A DNA stretch of 64,000 nt. It comes from CAKRJP01 sp963597615 (GTDB lineage Bacteria; Bacillota; Clostridia; Lachnospirales; Lachnospiraceae). Of the stretch, positions 25,129 to 35,121 are shown piece by piece. The translations under genes were made by a program, and so were the position numbers. The stretch covers positions 62,001-126,000 of the forward strand of contig CAVBQS010000053.1 of the NCBI GenBank assembly GCA_963597615.1, given 5' to 3'. The notes under the pieces are model-generated. The model worked only from the letters and a program-made list of their open reading frames with translations, ran no database searches and was not told the origin of the DNA. Positions within the stretch are counted from its first letter, which is position 1; every line of letters starts with the position of its first letter.

Positions 25129-26463
25129 ATGGAATTTGTAACAGGAGTTAACAAGAAAGATACCTTGGAAATCAGCCAGTTATTAACAGAGGCAAAACCG
25201 GGAGACACTGTAAAGGTCAACGGAGCCATCCACACCATTCGTGATATGGGAACTGTGGCCTTTGTGATTTTAAGAAAAAGAGAGGGACTTCTGCAGGCAG
25301 TTTATGAGGAAGGAACTGCAGATTTTGCTCTTAAGGATTTAAAAGAAGCAGACGCAGTTGAAGTGGAAGGAGTCTTGGAGGAGAATGAGAAAGCTCCTAA
25401 CGGCATTGAGGTTCGGATCCATTCTGTAAGAATCTTAAGTGAACCTTCTGATGAGATGATGCCTCTTGCAATTTCTAAGTGGAAATTAAATACTTCCTTG
25501 GAAGCAAAATTAAATTATCGCTCCATTGCTCTTAGAAATATTAGGGAGCGTGCAAAGTTTAGAATTCAGGAAGCCTTAACCAGAAGCTTCCGTGATTTTT
25601 TGTACAGCCAGGGATTTACAGAAATCCATACACCAAAGATTGGGGCAAAAGGGGCTGAGGGAGGAGCTAACATTTTCAAGTTAGAGTATTTCCACAGACC
25701 GGCGGTTTTAGCTCAGAGTCCACAGTTTTACAAGCAGATGATGGTGGGAGTTTTTGATCGTGTATTTGAGACTGCTCCTGTATTTCGAGCTGAGAAACAC
25801 AATACCAAGCGCCACTTAAATGAGTATACTAGTTTGGACTTTGAGATGGGATACATTGACAGCTTTGAGGATATTATGGCTATGGAGACAGGATATCTTC
25901 AGTATGCAATGGCCCTTCTTGAGAAGGAATATGCAAGAGAGTTAAAAACTCTTGGAATCACCCTTCCAAAGGTAGACAAGATTCCGGCAGTTAAATTTGC
26001 AGATATCAAAGAATTAGTTGCAGAAAAATATAACCATAAGATGAAAAATCCTTTTGATCTGGAGCCTGAGGAGGAAGTCCTCATTGGACAGTATGCAAAG
26101 GAAGAGTGGGATAGCGATTTCGTATTTGTAACTCACTATCCATCTAAGAAGCGTCCTTTCTATGCTATGGATGATCCGGAGGATACCAGATATACCTTGA
26201 GCTTTGACCTTCTCTACAAGGGAATGGAAGTTACTACTGGAGGACAGAGAATCCACGACTACCAGATGCTTTTAGACAAGATTGAGGCAAGAGGCATGGA
26301 GACAGATGGAATGGACCAGTATCTGGCAACCTTCAAGCATGGAATTCCACCTCATGGAGGACTGGGTATTGGACTTGAGCGTCTTACTATGAAACTTGTG
26401 GGAGAGGAAAATGTTCGAGAGACAACTTTGTTCCCAAGAGATTTAAGTAGACTGGAGCCTTAA
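25129..26463 (+). CDS. aspS: Aspartyl-tRNA synthetase, short non-discriminating type
   Basis: 444 aa, far shorter than the roughly 590-aa bacterial AspRS because the GAD insertion domain is missing; this is the archaeal-type form, close to AsnRS. OB-fold anticodon domain 1-110, then class II motifs: motif 2 FRAEKHNTKRHLNEYTSLDF and motif 3 GGLGIGLERL. With gatCAB in the same operon it likely charges both tRNA-Asp and tRNA-Asn with aspartate, the latter then amidated. CAGGAGG 8 nt upstream. Regulated by the T-box leader. Confidence 0.92.
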   Translation: MEFVTGVNKKDTLEISQLLTEAKPGDTVKVNGAIHTIRDMGTVAFVILRKREGLLQAVYEEGTADFALKDLKEADAVEVEGVLEENEKAPNGIEVRIHSVRILSEPSDEMMPLAISKWKLNTSLEAKLNYRSIALRNIRERAKFRIQEALTRSFRDFLYSQGFTEIHTPKIGAKGAEGGANIFKLEYFHRPAVLAQSPQFYKQMMVGVFDRVFETAPVFRAEKHNTKRHLNEYTSLDFEMGYIDSFEDIMAMETGYLQYAMALLEKEYARELKTLGITLPKVDKIPAVKFADIKELVAEKYNHKMKNPFDLEPEEEVLIGQYAKEEWDSDFVFVTHYPSKKRPFYAMDDPEDTRYTLSFDLLYKGMEVTTGGQRIHDYQMLLDKIEARGMETDGMDQYLATFKHGIPPHGGLGIGLERLTMKLVGEENVRETTLFPRDLSRLEP

Positions 26464-26513
26464 TCTTAATTTGAAAGGCACTCTATAAAAAGACAAATGA
26501 TAGGAGGATTATC

Positions 26514-26807
26514 ATGGCTAACGTGATTTCAGATGAGACCATCGAATATGTAGGCATCCTGGCAAAATTAGAGCTTTCCGGTGAAGAGAAAGAAAAAGCC
26601 AAGGCCGATATGGAGAAGATGCTTGATTATATTGATACTTTAAATGAATTGGATACTCAGGGGATTGAGCCAATGTCTCATGTATTTCCGGTTAATAATG
26701 TATTCCGTGAGGATGTAGTAACCAATGGAGATGGAAGTGCAGATACCTTAAAGAACGCACCACTTATGAAGGATAATAGCTTCAAGGTGCCTAAGACCAT
26801 CGGATAG
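26514..26807 (+). CDS. gatC: Asp/Glu-tRNA amidotransferase subunit C
   Basis: 97 aa, usual length. GatC stabilises the GatA-GatB complex. DETIEYVGILAKLELSGEE at the start and EPMSHVFPVNNVFREDVV in the middle are typical. TAGGAGG upstream; gatA follows after 16 nt. Confidence 0.94.
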   Translation: MANVISDETIEYVGILAKLELSGEEKEKAKADMEKMLDYIDTLNELDTQGIEPMSHVFPVNNVFREDVVTNGDGSADTLKNAPLMKDNSFKVPKTIG

Positions 26808-26823
26808 GAGGAAGAAGCAGATC

Positions 26824-28296
26824 ATGGATATTATGAATTTGACGGCAGTTGAGACCGGAAAATTAATTAAAAGCGGTGAGATTACAGTAAAAGAAGCTGT
26901 GGAAGCTGCCTTTGCCCAGATTGGGGCTGTGGAAGCGGATGTACATAGCTTTGTGACCTTAGATAAAGAAGGAGCCCTAAAAAGGGCAGATGAAGTACAG
27001 AAATTAATTGACGATGGTACTTTGACAGGTCCTTTGGCGGGAGTTCCGGTAGCAATTAAAGATAATATGTGTACAGAGGGAATGCTTACTACCTGCAGTT
27101 CCAAGATTTTGGAGGACTTTAATCCTACCTTTACTGCAGAGGCAGTTAAGAATCTAGAGGCAGCAGGGGCAGTGATTATTGGTAAGACCAACATGGATGA
27201 ATTTGCCATGGGAAGTACTACAGAGACTTCTTACTATGGAGTTACTAAGAATCCTTGGAATCTAAATCATGTTCCGGGAGGATCTTCCGGCGGTTCCTGC
27301 GCAGCAGTAGCGGCTGAAGAGTGCGCCTATGCTTTGGGATCTGATACCGGTGGATCCATTCGTCAGCCTAGTTCTTTCTGTGGCGTTGTTGGTATTAAGC
27401 CAACCTATGGAACAGTTTCTCGTTATGGATTAATTGCTTACGGTTCTTCCTTAGATCAGATTGGACCGGTGGCAAAGGACGTAAGAGACTGTGCTACTAT
27501 TTTAGAAACCATCGCTTCTTATGATCCTAAGGATAGCACCTCTGTAAAGAGAGAAAGTTATGACTTTACTAGTGCTTTGGTGGAGGATGTAAAGGGCCTT
27601 AAGATTGGAATTCCCAAAGATTATTTTGGGGAAGGCTTAGATCCTGAAGTAAAGGATCACATCATGGATGCGGTAAAAACCTTGGGAGAAAAGGGAGCCA
27701 TTGTGGAAAGCTTTGACCTTAGTTTGGTAGAGTATGCGATTCCGGCTTACTATGTTATTGCATCTGCAGAGGCAAGTTCTAACCTGTCTCGTTTTGATGG
27801 AGTAAAATATGGATATCGTACTCCTGAATATGAAGGCCTTCATAATATGTATAAGAAGACTCGTTCAGAAGGATTTGGTCCAGAGGTAAAACGTCGAATT
27901 ATGTTGGGATCCTTTGTCCTTAGTTCCGGATATTATGATGCCTATTATTTGAAAGCCTTAAGAACAAAAGCTCTGATTAAAGAAGCTTTTGATAAGGCCT
28001 TTGCAAAATATGATATGATTATTGCTCCTGCTGCTCCAACAACAGCACCGGAGCTTGGAAAAAGCTTAAGTGACCCAATTAAAATGTACCTGGGAGACAT
28101 TTATACTATCGCTGTAAACTTGGCAGGCCTTCCGGGAATCAGCCTTCCAGTAGGAAAAGATTCTAAGGGACTTCCCATTGGTATGCAATTTATTGGAAAT
28201 TGTTTTGAAGAAAATAAGATTATCCGGGCAGCCTACACTTTAGAGCAGACTAGAAGCTACGAAAGACCAGAACTTGCAAAGAAAGGAGGCAGATAA
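26824..28296 (+). CDS. gatA: Asp/Glu-tRNA amidotransferase subunit A
   Basis: 490 aa amidase-signature enzyme that frees ammonia from glutamine. Catalytic triad: Lys in VAIKDNM, cis-Ser in PGGSSGGS and the nucleophile Ser in GSDTGGSIRQP. The channel-forming C-terminal part is complete. Start preceded by GGAGGAAG; 2 nt before gatB. Confidence 0.96.
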   Translation: MDIMNLTAVETGKLIKSGEITVKEAVEAAFAQIGAVEADVHSFVTLDKEGALKRADEVQKLIDDGTLTGPLAGVPVAIKDNMCTEGMLTTCSSKILEDFNPTFTAEAVKNLEAAGAVIIGKTNMDEFAMGSTTETSYYGVTKNPWNLNHVPGGSSGGSCAAVAAEECAYALGSDTGGSIRQPSSFCGVVGIKPTYGTVSRYGLIAYGSSLDQIGPVAKDVRDCATILETIASYDPKDSTSVKRESYDFTSALVEDVKGLKIGIPKDYFGEGLDPEVKDHIMDAVKTLGEKGAIVESFDLSLVEYAIPAYYVIASAEASSNLSRFDGVKYGYRTPEYEGLHNMYKKTRSEGFGPEVKRRIMLGSFVLSSGYYDAYYLKALRTKALIKEAFDKAFAKYDMIIAPAAPTTAPELGKSLSDPIKMYLGDIYTIAVNLAGLPGISLPVGKDSKGLPIGMQFIGNCFEENKIIRAAYTLEQTRSYERPELAKKGGR

Positions 28297-28298
28297 AC

Positions 28299-29732
28299 AT
28301 GGCAAAGCAATACGAAACTGTCATTGGACTTGAGGTCCATGTAGAATTAGCCACAGCAACAAAGATTTTCTGTGGATGTACCACTGCCTTCGGTGGAGCA
28401 CCAAATACCCACACTTGCCCGGTTTGTACCGGTATGCCAGGATCTCTTCCAGTTTTAAATAAGCAAGTGGTGGAGTATGCCATGGCCATTGGTCTTGCAA
28501 CCAACTGTGATATTACAAGAGTATGCAAATTTGACCGTAAGAATTATTTTTATCCTGATAACCCGCAAAACTATCAGATTTCTCAGCTCTACTTACCAAT
28601 TGCCAGAAATGGCTATGTAGAAATTACAGTAGGAGATACTAAGAAAAAAATCCGCATTCATGAGATGCATATGGAAGAGGATGCAGGAAAGTTAGTACAT
28701 GATGAGTGGGATGACACTTCTTTGGTAGATTACAACCGAAGTGGAGTCCCTTTGGTAGAGATTGTATCAGAGCCTGATATGAGGTCGGCAGAGGAAGTTA
28801 TTGCTTATCTTGAGAAACTTCGTACCCTGATTCAGTATTTAGGAGCATCTGACTGTAAGCTTCAGGAAGGATCTATGCGTGCAGACGTGAACCTTTCTGT
28901 AAGAGAAGTGGGAACAGAGGCTTTCGGAACCAGAACCGAGATGAAGAACTTAAACTCCTTTAAGGCCATTACCCATGCCATCGAAGGAGAGAGGGCCCGT
29001 CAGATCGAGCTTTTAGAGGAAGGCAAGCAGGTAATTCAGGAAACCAGAAGATGGGATGACAATAAAGAATCTTCCCATGCAATGCGTTCTAAGGAAGATG
29101 CCCAGGACTACCGTTATTTCCCAGAGCCGGACCTAGTACCCATTGTTATTAGTTCTGAGTGGATTGATGAGATTAAGGCAAAACAGCCGGAATTTAGAGA
29201 TGAAAAATTAGAGCGTTACAAGAAGGAATTTGATATTCCTCAGTATGATGCGGAGATTCTTACAGGCTCTAAATACATGGCAGATCTTTTTGAGGCAACT
29301 ACAGCAATCTGTAAGAAGCCTAAGAAGGTTTCTAACTGGCTTATGGTGGAGACCATGCGACTTTTGAAGGAACATGGAGAAGAGCCGGAAGATATCGTAT
29401 TTTCACCAGAGCATTTAGCAAAACTGATTGAACTGGCAGATGCAGGAACCATTAACAGTTCAGTGGCCAAAGAAGTTTTTGAAAAAATGTATGCAGAGGA
29501 CATTGATCCAGACAAGTATGTAGAGGAAAATGGCTTAAAGACTGTAAATGATGAGGGAGCCCTTCTGGAAGTTTTACAGGAAGTCATTGCCAAGAACCCA
29601 CAGGCAGTAGCTGACTACAAGGGCGGAAAAGAAAAGGCTCTTGGAGCCTTGGTAGGCCAGACCATGAAAGCCATGAAGGGAAAGGCAAATCCTGGAATGG
29701 TAAATCAGAAATTAAGAGAATTGTTATCCTAG
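28299..29732 (+). CDS. gatB: Asp/Glu-tRNA amidotransferase subunit B
   Basis: 477 aa. Kinase-like domain that activates the misacylated tRNA, with VIGLEVHVEL, FDRKNYFYPDNPQNYQISQ, and the C-terminal helical and YqeY-like tRNA-binding domain. Two CxC pairs in the N-terminal third (CGCTTAF, CPVCTG) fit the zinc site of GatB. Full length. AAGGAGG upstream. No clear terminator before ptsI. Confidence 0.96.
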   Translation: MAKQYETVIGLEVHVELATATKIFCGCTTAFGGAPNTHTCPVCTGMPGSLPVLNKQVVEYAMAIGLATNCDITRVCKFDRKNYFYPDNPQNYQISQLYLPIARNGYVEITVGDTKKKIRIHEMHMEEDAGKLVHDEWDDTSLVDYNRSGVPLVEIVSEPDMRSAEEVIAYLEKLRTLIQYLGASDCKLQEGSMRADVNLSVREVGTEAFGTRTEMKNLNSFKAITHAIEGERARQIELLEEGKQVIQETRRWDDNKESSHAMRSKEDAQDYRYFPEPDLVPIVISSEWIDEIKAKQPEFRDEKLERYKKEFDIPQYDAEILTGSKYMADLFEATTAICKKPKKVSNWLMVETMRLLKEHGEEPEDIVFSPEHLAKLIELADAGTINSSVAKEVFEKMYAEDIDPDKYVEENGLKTVNDEGALLEVLQEVIAKNPQAVADYKGGKEKALGALVGQTMKAMKGKANPGMVNQKLRELLS

Positions 29733-29864
29733 TTTTTTGGGACTAAATCTTTGGTTTTATAAAATATTCAGTGGTTCGTCAGACCTAAATAGTGTATAAT
29801 AAAGCTCAAGTATGGAGTTTGATGATGAAACTATACGGAACGATGAATGGGAGGAATTTGCCGA

Positions 29865-31493
29865 ATGGAGAAATTTACAGGTAAGTCAGTTTACAAAGGA
29901 ATTGTACAGGGACCGATCGTTGTCTTTAAGAAGAACGATTACCAGGTAAGACGTACAAAAGTAGAGGATGCAGAGGCTGAAATATTAAGAGTTAAGGATG
30001 CAGCCGAAAGAGCCAATGCACAGCTTCAAAAGCTTTATGATAAAGCAGTTGTTGAGGTGGGTGAGGCCAACGCAGCCATTATCGAAGTACAGCAGATGTT
30101 TTTGGAAGATGAGGATTACAGAGAAGCCATTAACAATACTATTCGTACAGAGATGGTAAATGCAGAATATGCAGTGGCTATGACCGGAGATAATTTTGGT
30201 GAGATGTTTGCTAACATGGATGATGAGTACATGAAGGCAAGATCTGCAGATATCAGAGATATTTCCGGACGTTTGGTTCGTATTCTCAGTGGCAATGAAG
30301 AAGTAGATATGGACGATATGGAGCCATCTATTATTGTGGCAGATGACTTAAGTCCCAGTGAGACGGTACAGATGGATAAGAGTAAGATCTTAGCCTTCGC
30401 AACGGTTCACGGTTCTACCAACTCCCATACAGCTATTTTGGCAAGAATGATGAATATTCCGGCTATTATTGGGGCTCCTATGGATCTAGATGCCTTGACC
30501 AATGGAACAGAGGCCATTGTAGACGGATTTGAAGGATCTGTAATTTTTGATCCTGATGAGGAGCTTCAGGTAGCTACTGCAAAGAGAGTGCAGGAAGAAA
30601 AAGAAAAGCTTGCCCTTCTTCAAGAGATGAGAGGAAAAGAGACCGTAACAAAGGATGGTCGTGCCATTAAGCTTTATGCAAATATCGGAAGCGTAGGAGA
30701 TGTAGGATATGTTTTGGAGAATGATGCCGCTGGTGTTGGTCTTTTCCGTAGCGAGTTCCTATATCTTGGAAGAGAAGATTTCCCGACAGAGGAAGAGCAG
30801 TTCCAGGCTTACAAGCAAGTTGCTCAGACTATGGCTGGAAAGAAAGTCATTATCCGTACCTTGGATATTGGAGCCGACAAGCAGGTAGATTATTTTAATC
30901 TTGGTAAGGAAGACAATCCGGCTTTGGGTTACCGTGCCATCCGTATCTGCTTAAAGCAGCAGGACATTTTCAAGACTCAGCTTCGTGCCCTTCTTCGTGC
31001 GGCAGCTTATGGAAATATTTCCATTATGTATCCAATGATTATTTCTGTAAATGAAGTAGAAAAGATTTACAAGATCGTAGACCAGGTGGAGGCTGAACTT
31101 AAGAGCGAAGGAATTCCTTATAAGATTCCAGAGCAGGGAATTATGATTGAGACTCCGGCAGCCGTTATTATGGCAGATGAGTTGGCCCAGAAGGTAGACT
31201 TTTTCAGTATAGGAACTAACGATCTGACCCAGTATACCCTGGCTATTGACAGACAGAATGCGAAATTAGATGACTTCTATGATGCTCATCATCCGGCAAT
31301 CCTTAGAATGATCCAGATGGTAGTGGACAGTGCTCATAAATATGGAAAATGGGCTGGTATCTGTGGAGAACTCGGAGCAGATACAGAGCTTACCGAGCAG
31401 TTTGTTCGCATGGGCGTAGATGAGCTTTCAGTGGCACCTTCCATGATTCTGAAACTTAGAAAGATCATCCGGGACATGGAAAGCTCTAAGTAA
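29865..31493 (+). CDS. ptsI: Phosphoenolpyruvate-protein phosphotransferase (Enzyme I)
   Basis: 542 aa, slightly short for the roughly 570-aa norm. First enzyme of the sugar PTS, passing phosphate from PEP to HPr. Active His in HGSTNSHTAIL, PEP-binding loop LDIGADKQ, and catalytic Cys in GICGELGAD are all present. Start at ATG 29865 with GGGAGGA 9 nt upstream. A TATAAT lies at 29795-29800 but no good -35. No ptsH is adjacent; the HPr-like gene at 13072 has no active His, so the working HPr must be elsewhere. Confidence 0.95.
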   Translation: MEKFTGKSVYKGIVQGPIVVFKKNDYQVRRTKVEDAEAEILRVKDAAERANAQLQKLYDKAVVEVGEANAAIIEVQQMFLEDEDYREAINNTIRTEMVNAEYAVAMTGDNFGEMFANMDDEYMKARSADIRDISGRLVRILSGNEEVDMDDMEPSIIVADDLSPSETVQMDKSKILAFATVHGSTNSHTAILARMMNIPAIIGAPMDLDALTNGTEAIVDGFEGSVIFDPDEELQVATAKRVQEEKEKLALLQEMRGKETVTKDGRAIKLYANIGSVGDVGYVLENDAAGVGLFRSEFLYLGREDFPTEEEQFQAYKQVAQTMAGKKVIIRTLDIGADKQVDYFNLGKEDNPALGYRAIRICLKQQDIFKTQLRALLRAAAYGNISIMYPMIISVNEVEKIYKIVDQVEAELKSEGIPYKIPEQGIMIETPAAVIMADELAQKVDFFSIGTNDLTQYTLAIDRQNAKLDDFYDAHHPAILRMIQMVVDSAHKYGKWAGICGELGADTELTEQFVRMGVDELSVAPSMILKLRKIIRDMESSK

Positions 31494-31536
31494 GAAGAGG
31501 AAAGAAGTTTTCTGTTTTTTACAATTGAAATGAGAA

Positions 31537-31570
31537 GGAACTCTTGCATAGACGCAAGGGTTCCCTTTTT
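31537..31570 (+). terminator. Terminator after ptsI
   Basis: 11-bp stem GGAACTCTTGC / GCAAGGGTTCC (one G-T), 6-nt loop, CTTTTT tail. Confidence 0.85.
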
Positions 31571-31604
31571 ATTACAAAAACCCTATATTGATGGAGGTGG
31601 TTGA

Positions 31605-32309
31605 ATGGCGGAATTTGTAACTTTGGAAAATGTAAAAAAAATCTACCATATGGGAGAGGTGACAATTGAAGCTGCGGCAGGCATCGATTTTGAGATAAAA
31701 AAAGGAGAATTTGCTGTGGTAGTAGGTCCCAGTGGCGCAGGAAAAACTACAGTGCTAAATATTCTTGGGGGAATGGACACTGCTACTGAAGGAAAGGTTT
31801 TGGTAGATGGCAAGGATATTGCCCAATATAACCAACGACAGCTTACAGCCTATCGCAGGGATGATATTGGATTTGTCTTTCAATTTTATAATTTGATCCA
31901 AAACCTGACAGCAAAGGAGAATGTAGAGCTGGCTTTGCAGATTTGTAAAAACCCCATGGACGCTGAGGAAGTCCTTGAGGAAGTTGGACTTGGCCACCGT
32001 TTAAAAAACTTTCCGGCCCAGTTATCCGGTGGAGAGCAGCAGAGAGTTTCCATTGCCAGAGCTCTGGCTAAGAATCCTAAACTCCTTCTTTGTGATGAGC
32101 CTACAGGAGCCTTGGACTACAATACAGGAAAGGCTATTTTACAGCTTTTGCAGGATACCTGTAGAAATAAGGGGATGACTGTGATTTTAATTACCCACAA
32201 TTTGGCCATTGCCCCTATGGCAGACCGGGTCATTCAGATTAAGAACGGTCGGGTATCAAAAATTACAGTAAATGAAAATCCTTGTCCGATTTCTGAGATT
32301 GAGTGGTAG
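31605..32309 (+). CDS. ABC transporter ATPase, MacB/LolD type
   Basis: 234 aa. Walker A GPSGAGKTT, signature LSGGEQQRVS, Walker B LLLCDEPTGALD and switch His in ITHN. The PTGALD form and the FQFYNLI Q-loop are typical of MacB/LolD-type ATPases that drive FtsX-like permeases by mechanotransmission. GGAGGTGG upstream. The last bases overlap a possible GTG start of the permease, so the pair is coupled. Confidence 0.93.
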   Translation: MAEFVTLENVKKIYHMGEVTIEAAAGIDFEIKKGEFAVVVGPSGAGKTTVLNILGGMDTATEGKVLVDGKDIAQYNQRQLTAYRRDDIGFVFQFYNLIQNLTAKENVELALQICKNPMDAEEVLEEVGLGHRLKNFPAQLSGGEQQRVSIARALAKNPKLLLCDEPTGALDYNTGKAILQLLQDTCRNKGMTVILITHNLAIAPMADRVIQIKNGRVSKITVNENPCPISEIEW

Positions 32310-32314
32310 AAAAA

Positions 32315-34993
32315 ATGAAGAAAACAACAAGAAAAGATTTTTTTATGGAAATCAAGAAAAGCCCGGGAAGATTCTTATCTATTTTCTTTATCGTTGCTAT
32401 GGGAGTGGCCTTTTTTTCAGGGATTCGGTCTTCAGAGCCCGATATGCGAATTACGGGAGATGCTTATTTTGATGGAGCCAACCTTATGGATATTAAGACC
32501 GTAGCTACTCTGGGAATTACAGAAGATGACCTTGAGGCTTTTGAGAAAATAAAAGAAATTTCCAAGGTTGTAGGAGGATACAGTGGAGATTTTCTACAGG
32601 AAGTTGGGGATGAGAAGAAGGCCCTTCATGTAATGTCCCTTACAGAGAAAATGAATGAGCCTACAGTTACCAGTGGCCGTCTTCCTAAAAAAGCCGGAGA
32701 ATGTTTGGTGGATGATGAGTCGGATTTTAAGGTGGGTGATAAGATTCACCTATCTTCCGGAACTCAGGATCCAGTGACAGATAGCCTTACTACAGACACC
32801 CTGACAGTAGTGGGAACCGGAAATAGCCCCTGCTACATTTCCTTTAGCCGAGGAAGCACCACCATAGGAACCGGCAGTATTTCTGCCTTTGCCCTGGTAA
32901 CAGAAGATACCTTTGATCTAGATGTTTATACGGAGGCTTATTTCCAGGTAAAGGGGGCAAAAAAGCTTACAGCCTATACCTCCGAATATGAAGATGTTAT
33001 AGAAGATGCCATGGATCAGGTAGAAAAAGTGGTAAAAGAACGGGGAGAGATCAGACATCAGGAGCTGGTAGACGATGCTACAAAAGAACTTCAAACAGCC
33101 AAGGAGCAACTGGCTGAGGCAAAAGACCAACTGGCTGCTGTTAAGAATCAGATGGAGCTTGCAGTCGGCATGGGGCTTTCAACAGATACAGGACTTTCAG
33201 CAGATGCAGGGGCTTCCACTAGCTTAGATCTTTCTGAAATGGAAGCTAAGATCCAAGAAGGAGAAAATGAGATCCAAGAAGGGGAGGCTAAGATTCAGGA
33301 CATTCCGGAGGCGAAATCCTATGTATATGATCGTAGCACCCTGCCGGAATATTCCGGTTATGGGGAAAATGCAGACCGTATGCGGGCAATTGGAAGGGTT
33401 TTCCCGGTAATTTTCTTCCTGGTGGCAGCCCTTATTAGCCTGACCAGTATGACCCGTATGGTAGAAGAGCAGCGCATGGCCATTGGAACCATGAAGGCCT
33501 TAGGTTATGGGAAAATGACCATTGCAAAAAAATATATTGGATATGCCCTGCTGGCCACAGTTGGAGGCAGTATCTTTGGAGTCCTAGTAGGGGAAAAAAT
33601 CCTGCCTTATATTATTATTTATGCCTATGAGATTATGTATCTTCACATTCCAAAGATCATAGTGCCGTATAATATGTATTATGCTTTTATGGCATCAGGA
33701 ATCTCTATTGTGTGTATTACAGCGGCAACCTTCTTTGCCTGCTACAAGGAACTTATGGCCCAGCCGGCAGTTCTTATGCGGCCTCCATCACCTAAGGTAG
33801 GAAAGCGAGTCCTTTTAGAGAGGATTGGAATCATTTGGAATCACTTGAATTTCTCCTGGAAATCTTCCGTGCGAAATCTCATGCGTTATAAGAAACGATT
33901 CTTTATGACCATTTTTGGTATTAGCGGCTGTATGGCACTTATGTTAGTAGGATTTGGCTTAAAAGACTCTATTTTTGAGATTACCCAATTGCAGTATAAA
34001 GAAATCCAGGTCTATGACGGGGTGGCCTATTTAAAGGATGATGTGACAGAGGAAGAAAAAGAGGCCCTGCATGGGGATTTGGAAAAAGATTCAGATATTG
34101 CCCAGTATATGGATACCCGTATGAAGACAGTAACCCTAGTAAATGGAAAGAAAGAGCGAGAGACGGTGGAATGTGTCCTAAAGGACCAGAAGAACCTTTC
34201 AGACTATGTGCATTTTCGGGACCGAAAGACAGGAGAAACCTACAAATTAGATGATTCAGGAGCAATCATCACAGAAAAAACAGCCCATCTTTTGGACACC
34301 CAGGTAGGGGATACCATTGATATTAAAGACGAAGACCAGGGTAATATAAAGGTAAAGATTTCTGCCATCTGCGAAAATTACATGGGTCATTATATCTATA
34401 TGACACCTGCTTACTACGAGAAGGTCCATGGAGAAGAGCCAGAATACAATAGTGTTTTGTATTCCACTCCCAATGGCTATAGCACCTCGGACATGAAAAA
34501 GGTAGGACAAAAGATTATTGATGAAGATGCAGTCCTTAGTATAAGCTACATTTTTGATATTCAGGACCAGTTAGATGATATGCTAAAGAGCTTGAATCTG
34601 GTTATTGTGGTGCTGATTATTTCCGCAGGAATGCTGGCCTTTGTGGTTCTTTATAATTTAAATACTATTAATATCACAGAAAGACAGAGGGAACTTGCAA
34701 CCTTGAAGGTTCTTGGCTTTTATGATCCTGAGGTGGCGGCCTACGTATACAGGGAAAATATGGTGCTGACCTTACTGGGAGCAGTGGCAGGCTGTGTGCT
34801 GGGAAAGGTCCTTCACCTATTTATCATAGAGACGGTGGAGGTGGATTCAGTTATGTTTGGCCGGGTCATAAACCTTAGCAGTTTCTTGTATGCCCTTGCC
34901 TTTACCATCGCCTTTTCTTTATGTATCAATGGACTTATGTATTTCAAATTAAAGAAAATTGATATGGTAGAATCTTTAAAGTCAGTGGAATAA
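32315..34993 (+). CDS. FtsX-like ABC permease with extracellular coiled coil
   Basis: 892 aa. One helix near residues 20-42, a large outer region (45-355), three helices (about 360-480), a junction, a second FtsX domain with its own outer part (530-760), and three final helices. Between residues 240 and 340 two heptad-rich stretches (KELQTAKEQLAEAKDQLAAV; EGENEIQEGEAKIQ) form a helical hairpin outside the membrane, as in MacB-like or antimicrobial-peptide exporters. Start at ATG 32315, or GTG 32303 overlapping the ATPase. Substrate unknown; no sensor kinase or accessory protein lies beside it. Confidence 0.88.
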   Translation: MKKTTRKDFFMEIKKSPGRFLSIFFIVAMGVAFFSGIRSSEPDMRITGDAYFDGANLMDIKTVATLGITEDDLEAFEKIKEISKVVGGYSGDFLQEVGDEKKALHVMSLTEKMNEPTVTSGRLPKKAGECLVDDESDFKVGDKIHLSSGTQDPVTDSLTTDTLTVVGTGNSPCYISFSRGSTTIGTGSISAFALVTEDTFDLDVYTEAYFQVKGAKKLTAYTSEYEDVIEDAMDQVEKVVKERGEIRHQELVDDATKELQTAKEQLAEAKDQLAAVKNQMELAVGMGLSTDTGLSADAGASTSLDLSEMEAKIQEGENEIQEGEAKIQDIPEAKSYVYDRSTLPEYSGYGENADRMRAIGRVFPVIFFLVAALISLTSMTRMVEEQRMAIGTMKALGYGKMTIAKKYIGYALLATVGGSIFGVLVGEKILPYIIIYAYEIMYLHIPKIIVPYNMYYAFMASGISIVCITAATFFACYKELMAQPAVLMRPPSPKVGKRVLLERIGIIWNHLNFSWKSSVRNLMRYKKRFFMTIFGISGCMALMLVGFGLKDSIFEITQLQYKEIQVYDGVAYLKDDVTEEEKEALHGDLEKDSDIAQYMDTRMKTVTLVNGKKERETVECVLKDQKNLSDYVHFRDRKTGETYKLDDSGAIITEKTAHLLDTQVGDTIDIKDEDQGNIKVKISAICENYMGHYIYMTPAYYEKVHGEEPEYNSVLYSTPNGYSTSDMKKVGQKIIDEDAVLSISYIFDIQDQLDDMLKSLNLVIVVLIISAGMLAFVVLYNLNTINITERQRELATLKVLGFYDPEVAAYVYRENMVLTLLGAVAGCVLGKVLHLFIIETVEVDSVMFGRVINLSSFLYALAFTIAFSLCINGLMYFKLKKIDMVESLKSVE

Positions 34994-35042
34994 AAAAGAA
35001 ACTATAGAAGGACACAATATTTACATAAAATTATGATACGAT

Positions 35043-35086
35043 AACATCCTGACTTGGCTTGAAATAGCTATTAGTCAGGATGTTTT
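35043..35086 (+). terminator. Terminator of the ABC transporter operon
   Basis: Stem ACATCCTGAC / GTCAGGATGT with a 20-nt loop and TTTTGT. Confidence 0.78.
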
Positions 35087-35121
35087 GTGCATTTTAATAG
35101 AAAATATTGGAGAAGTTTTTC

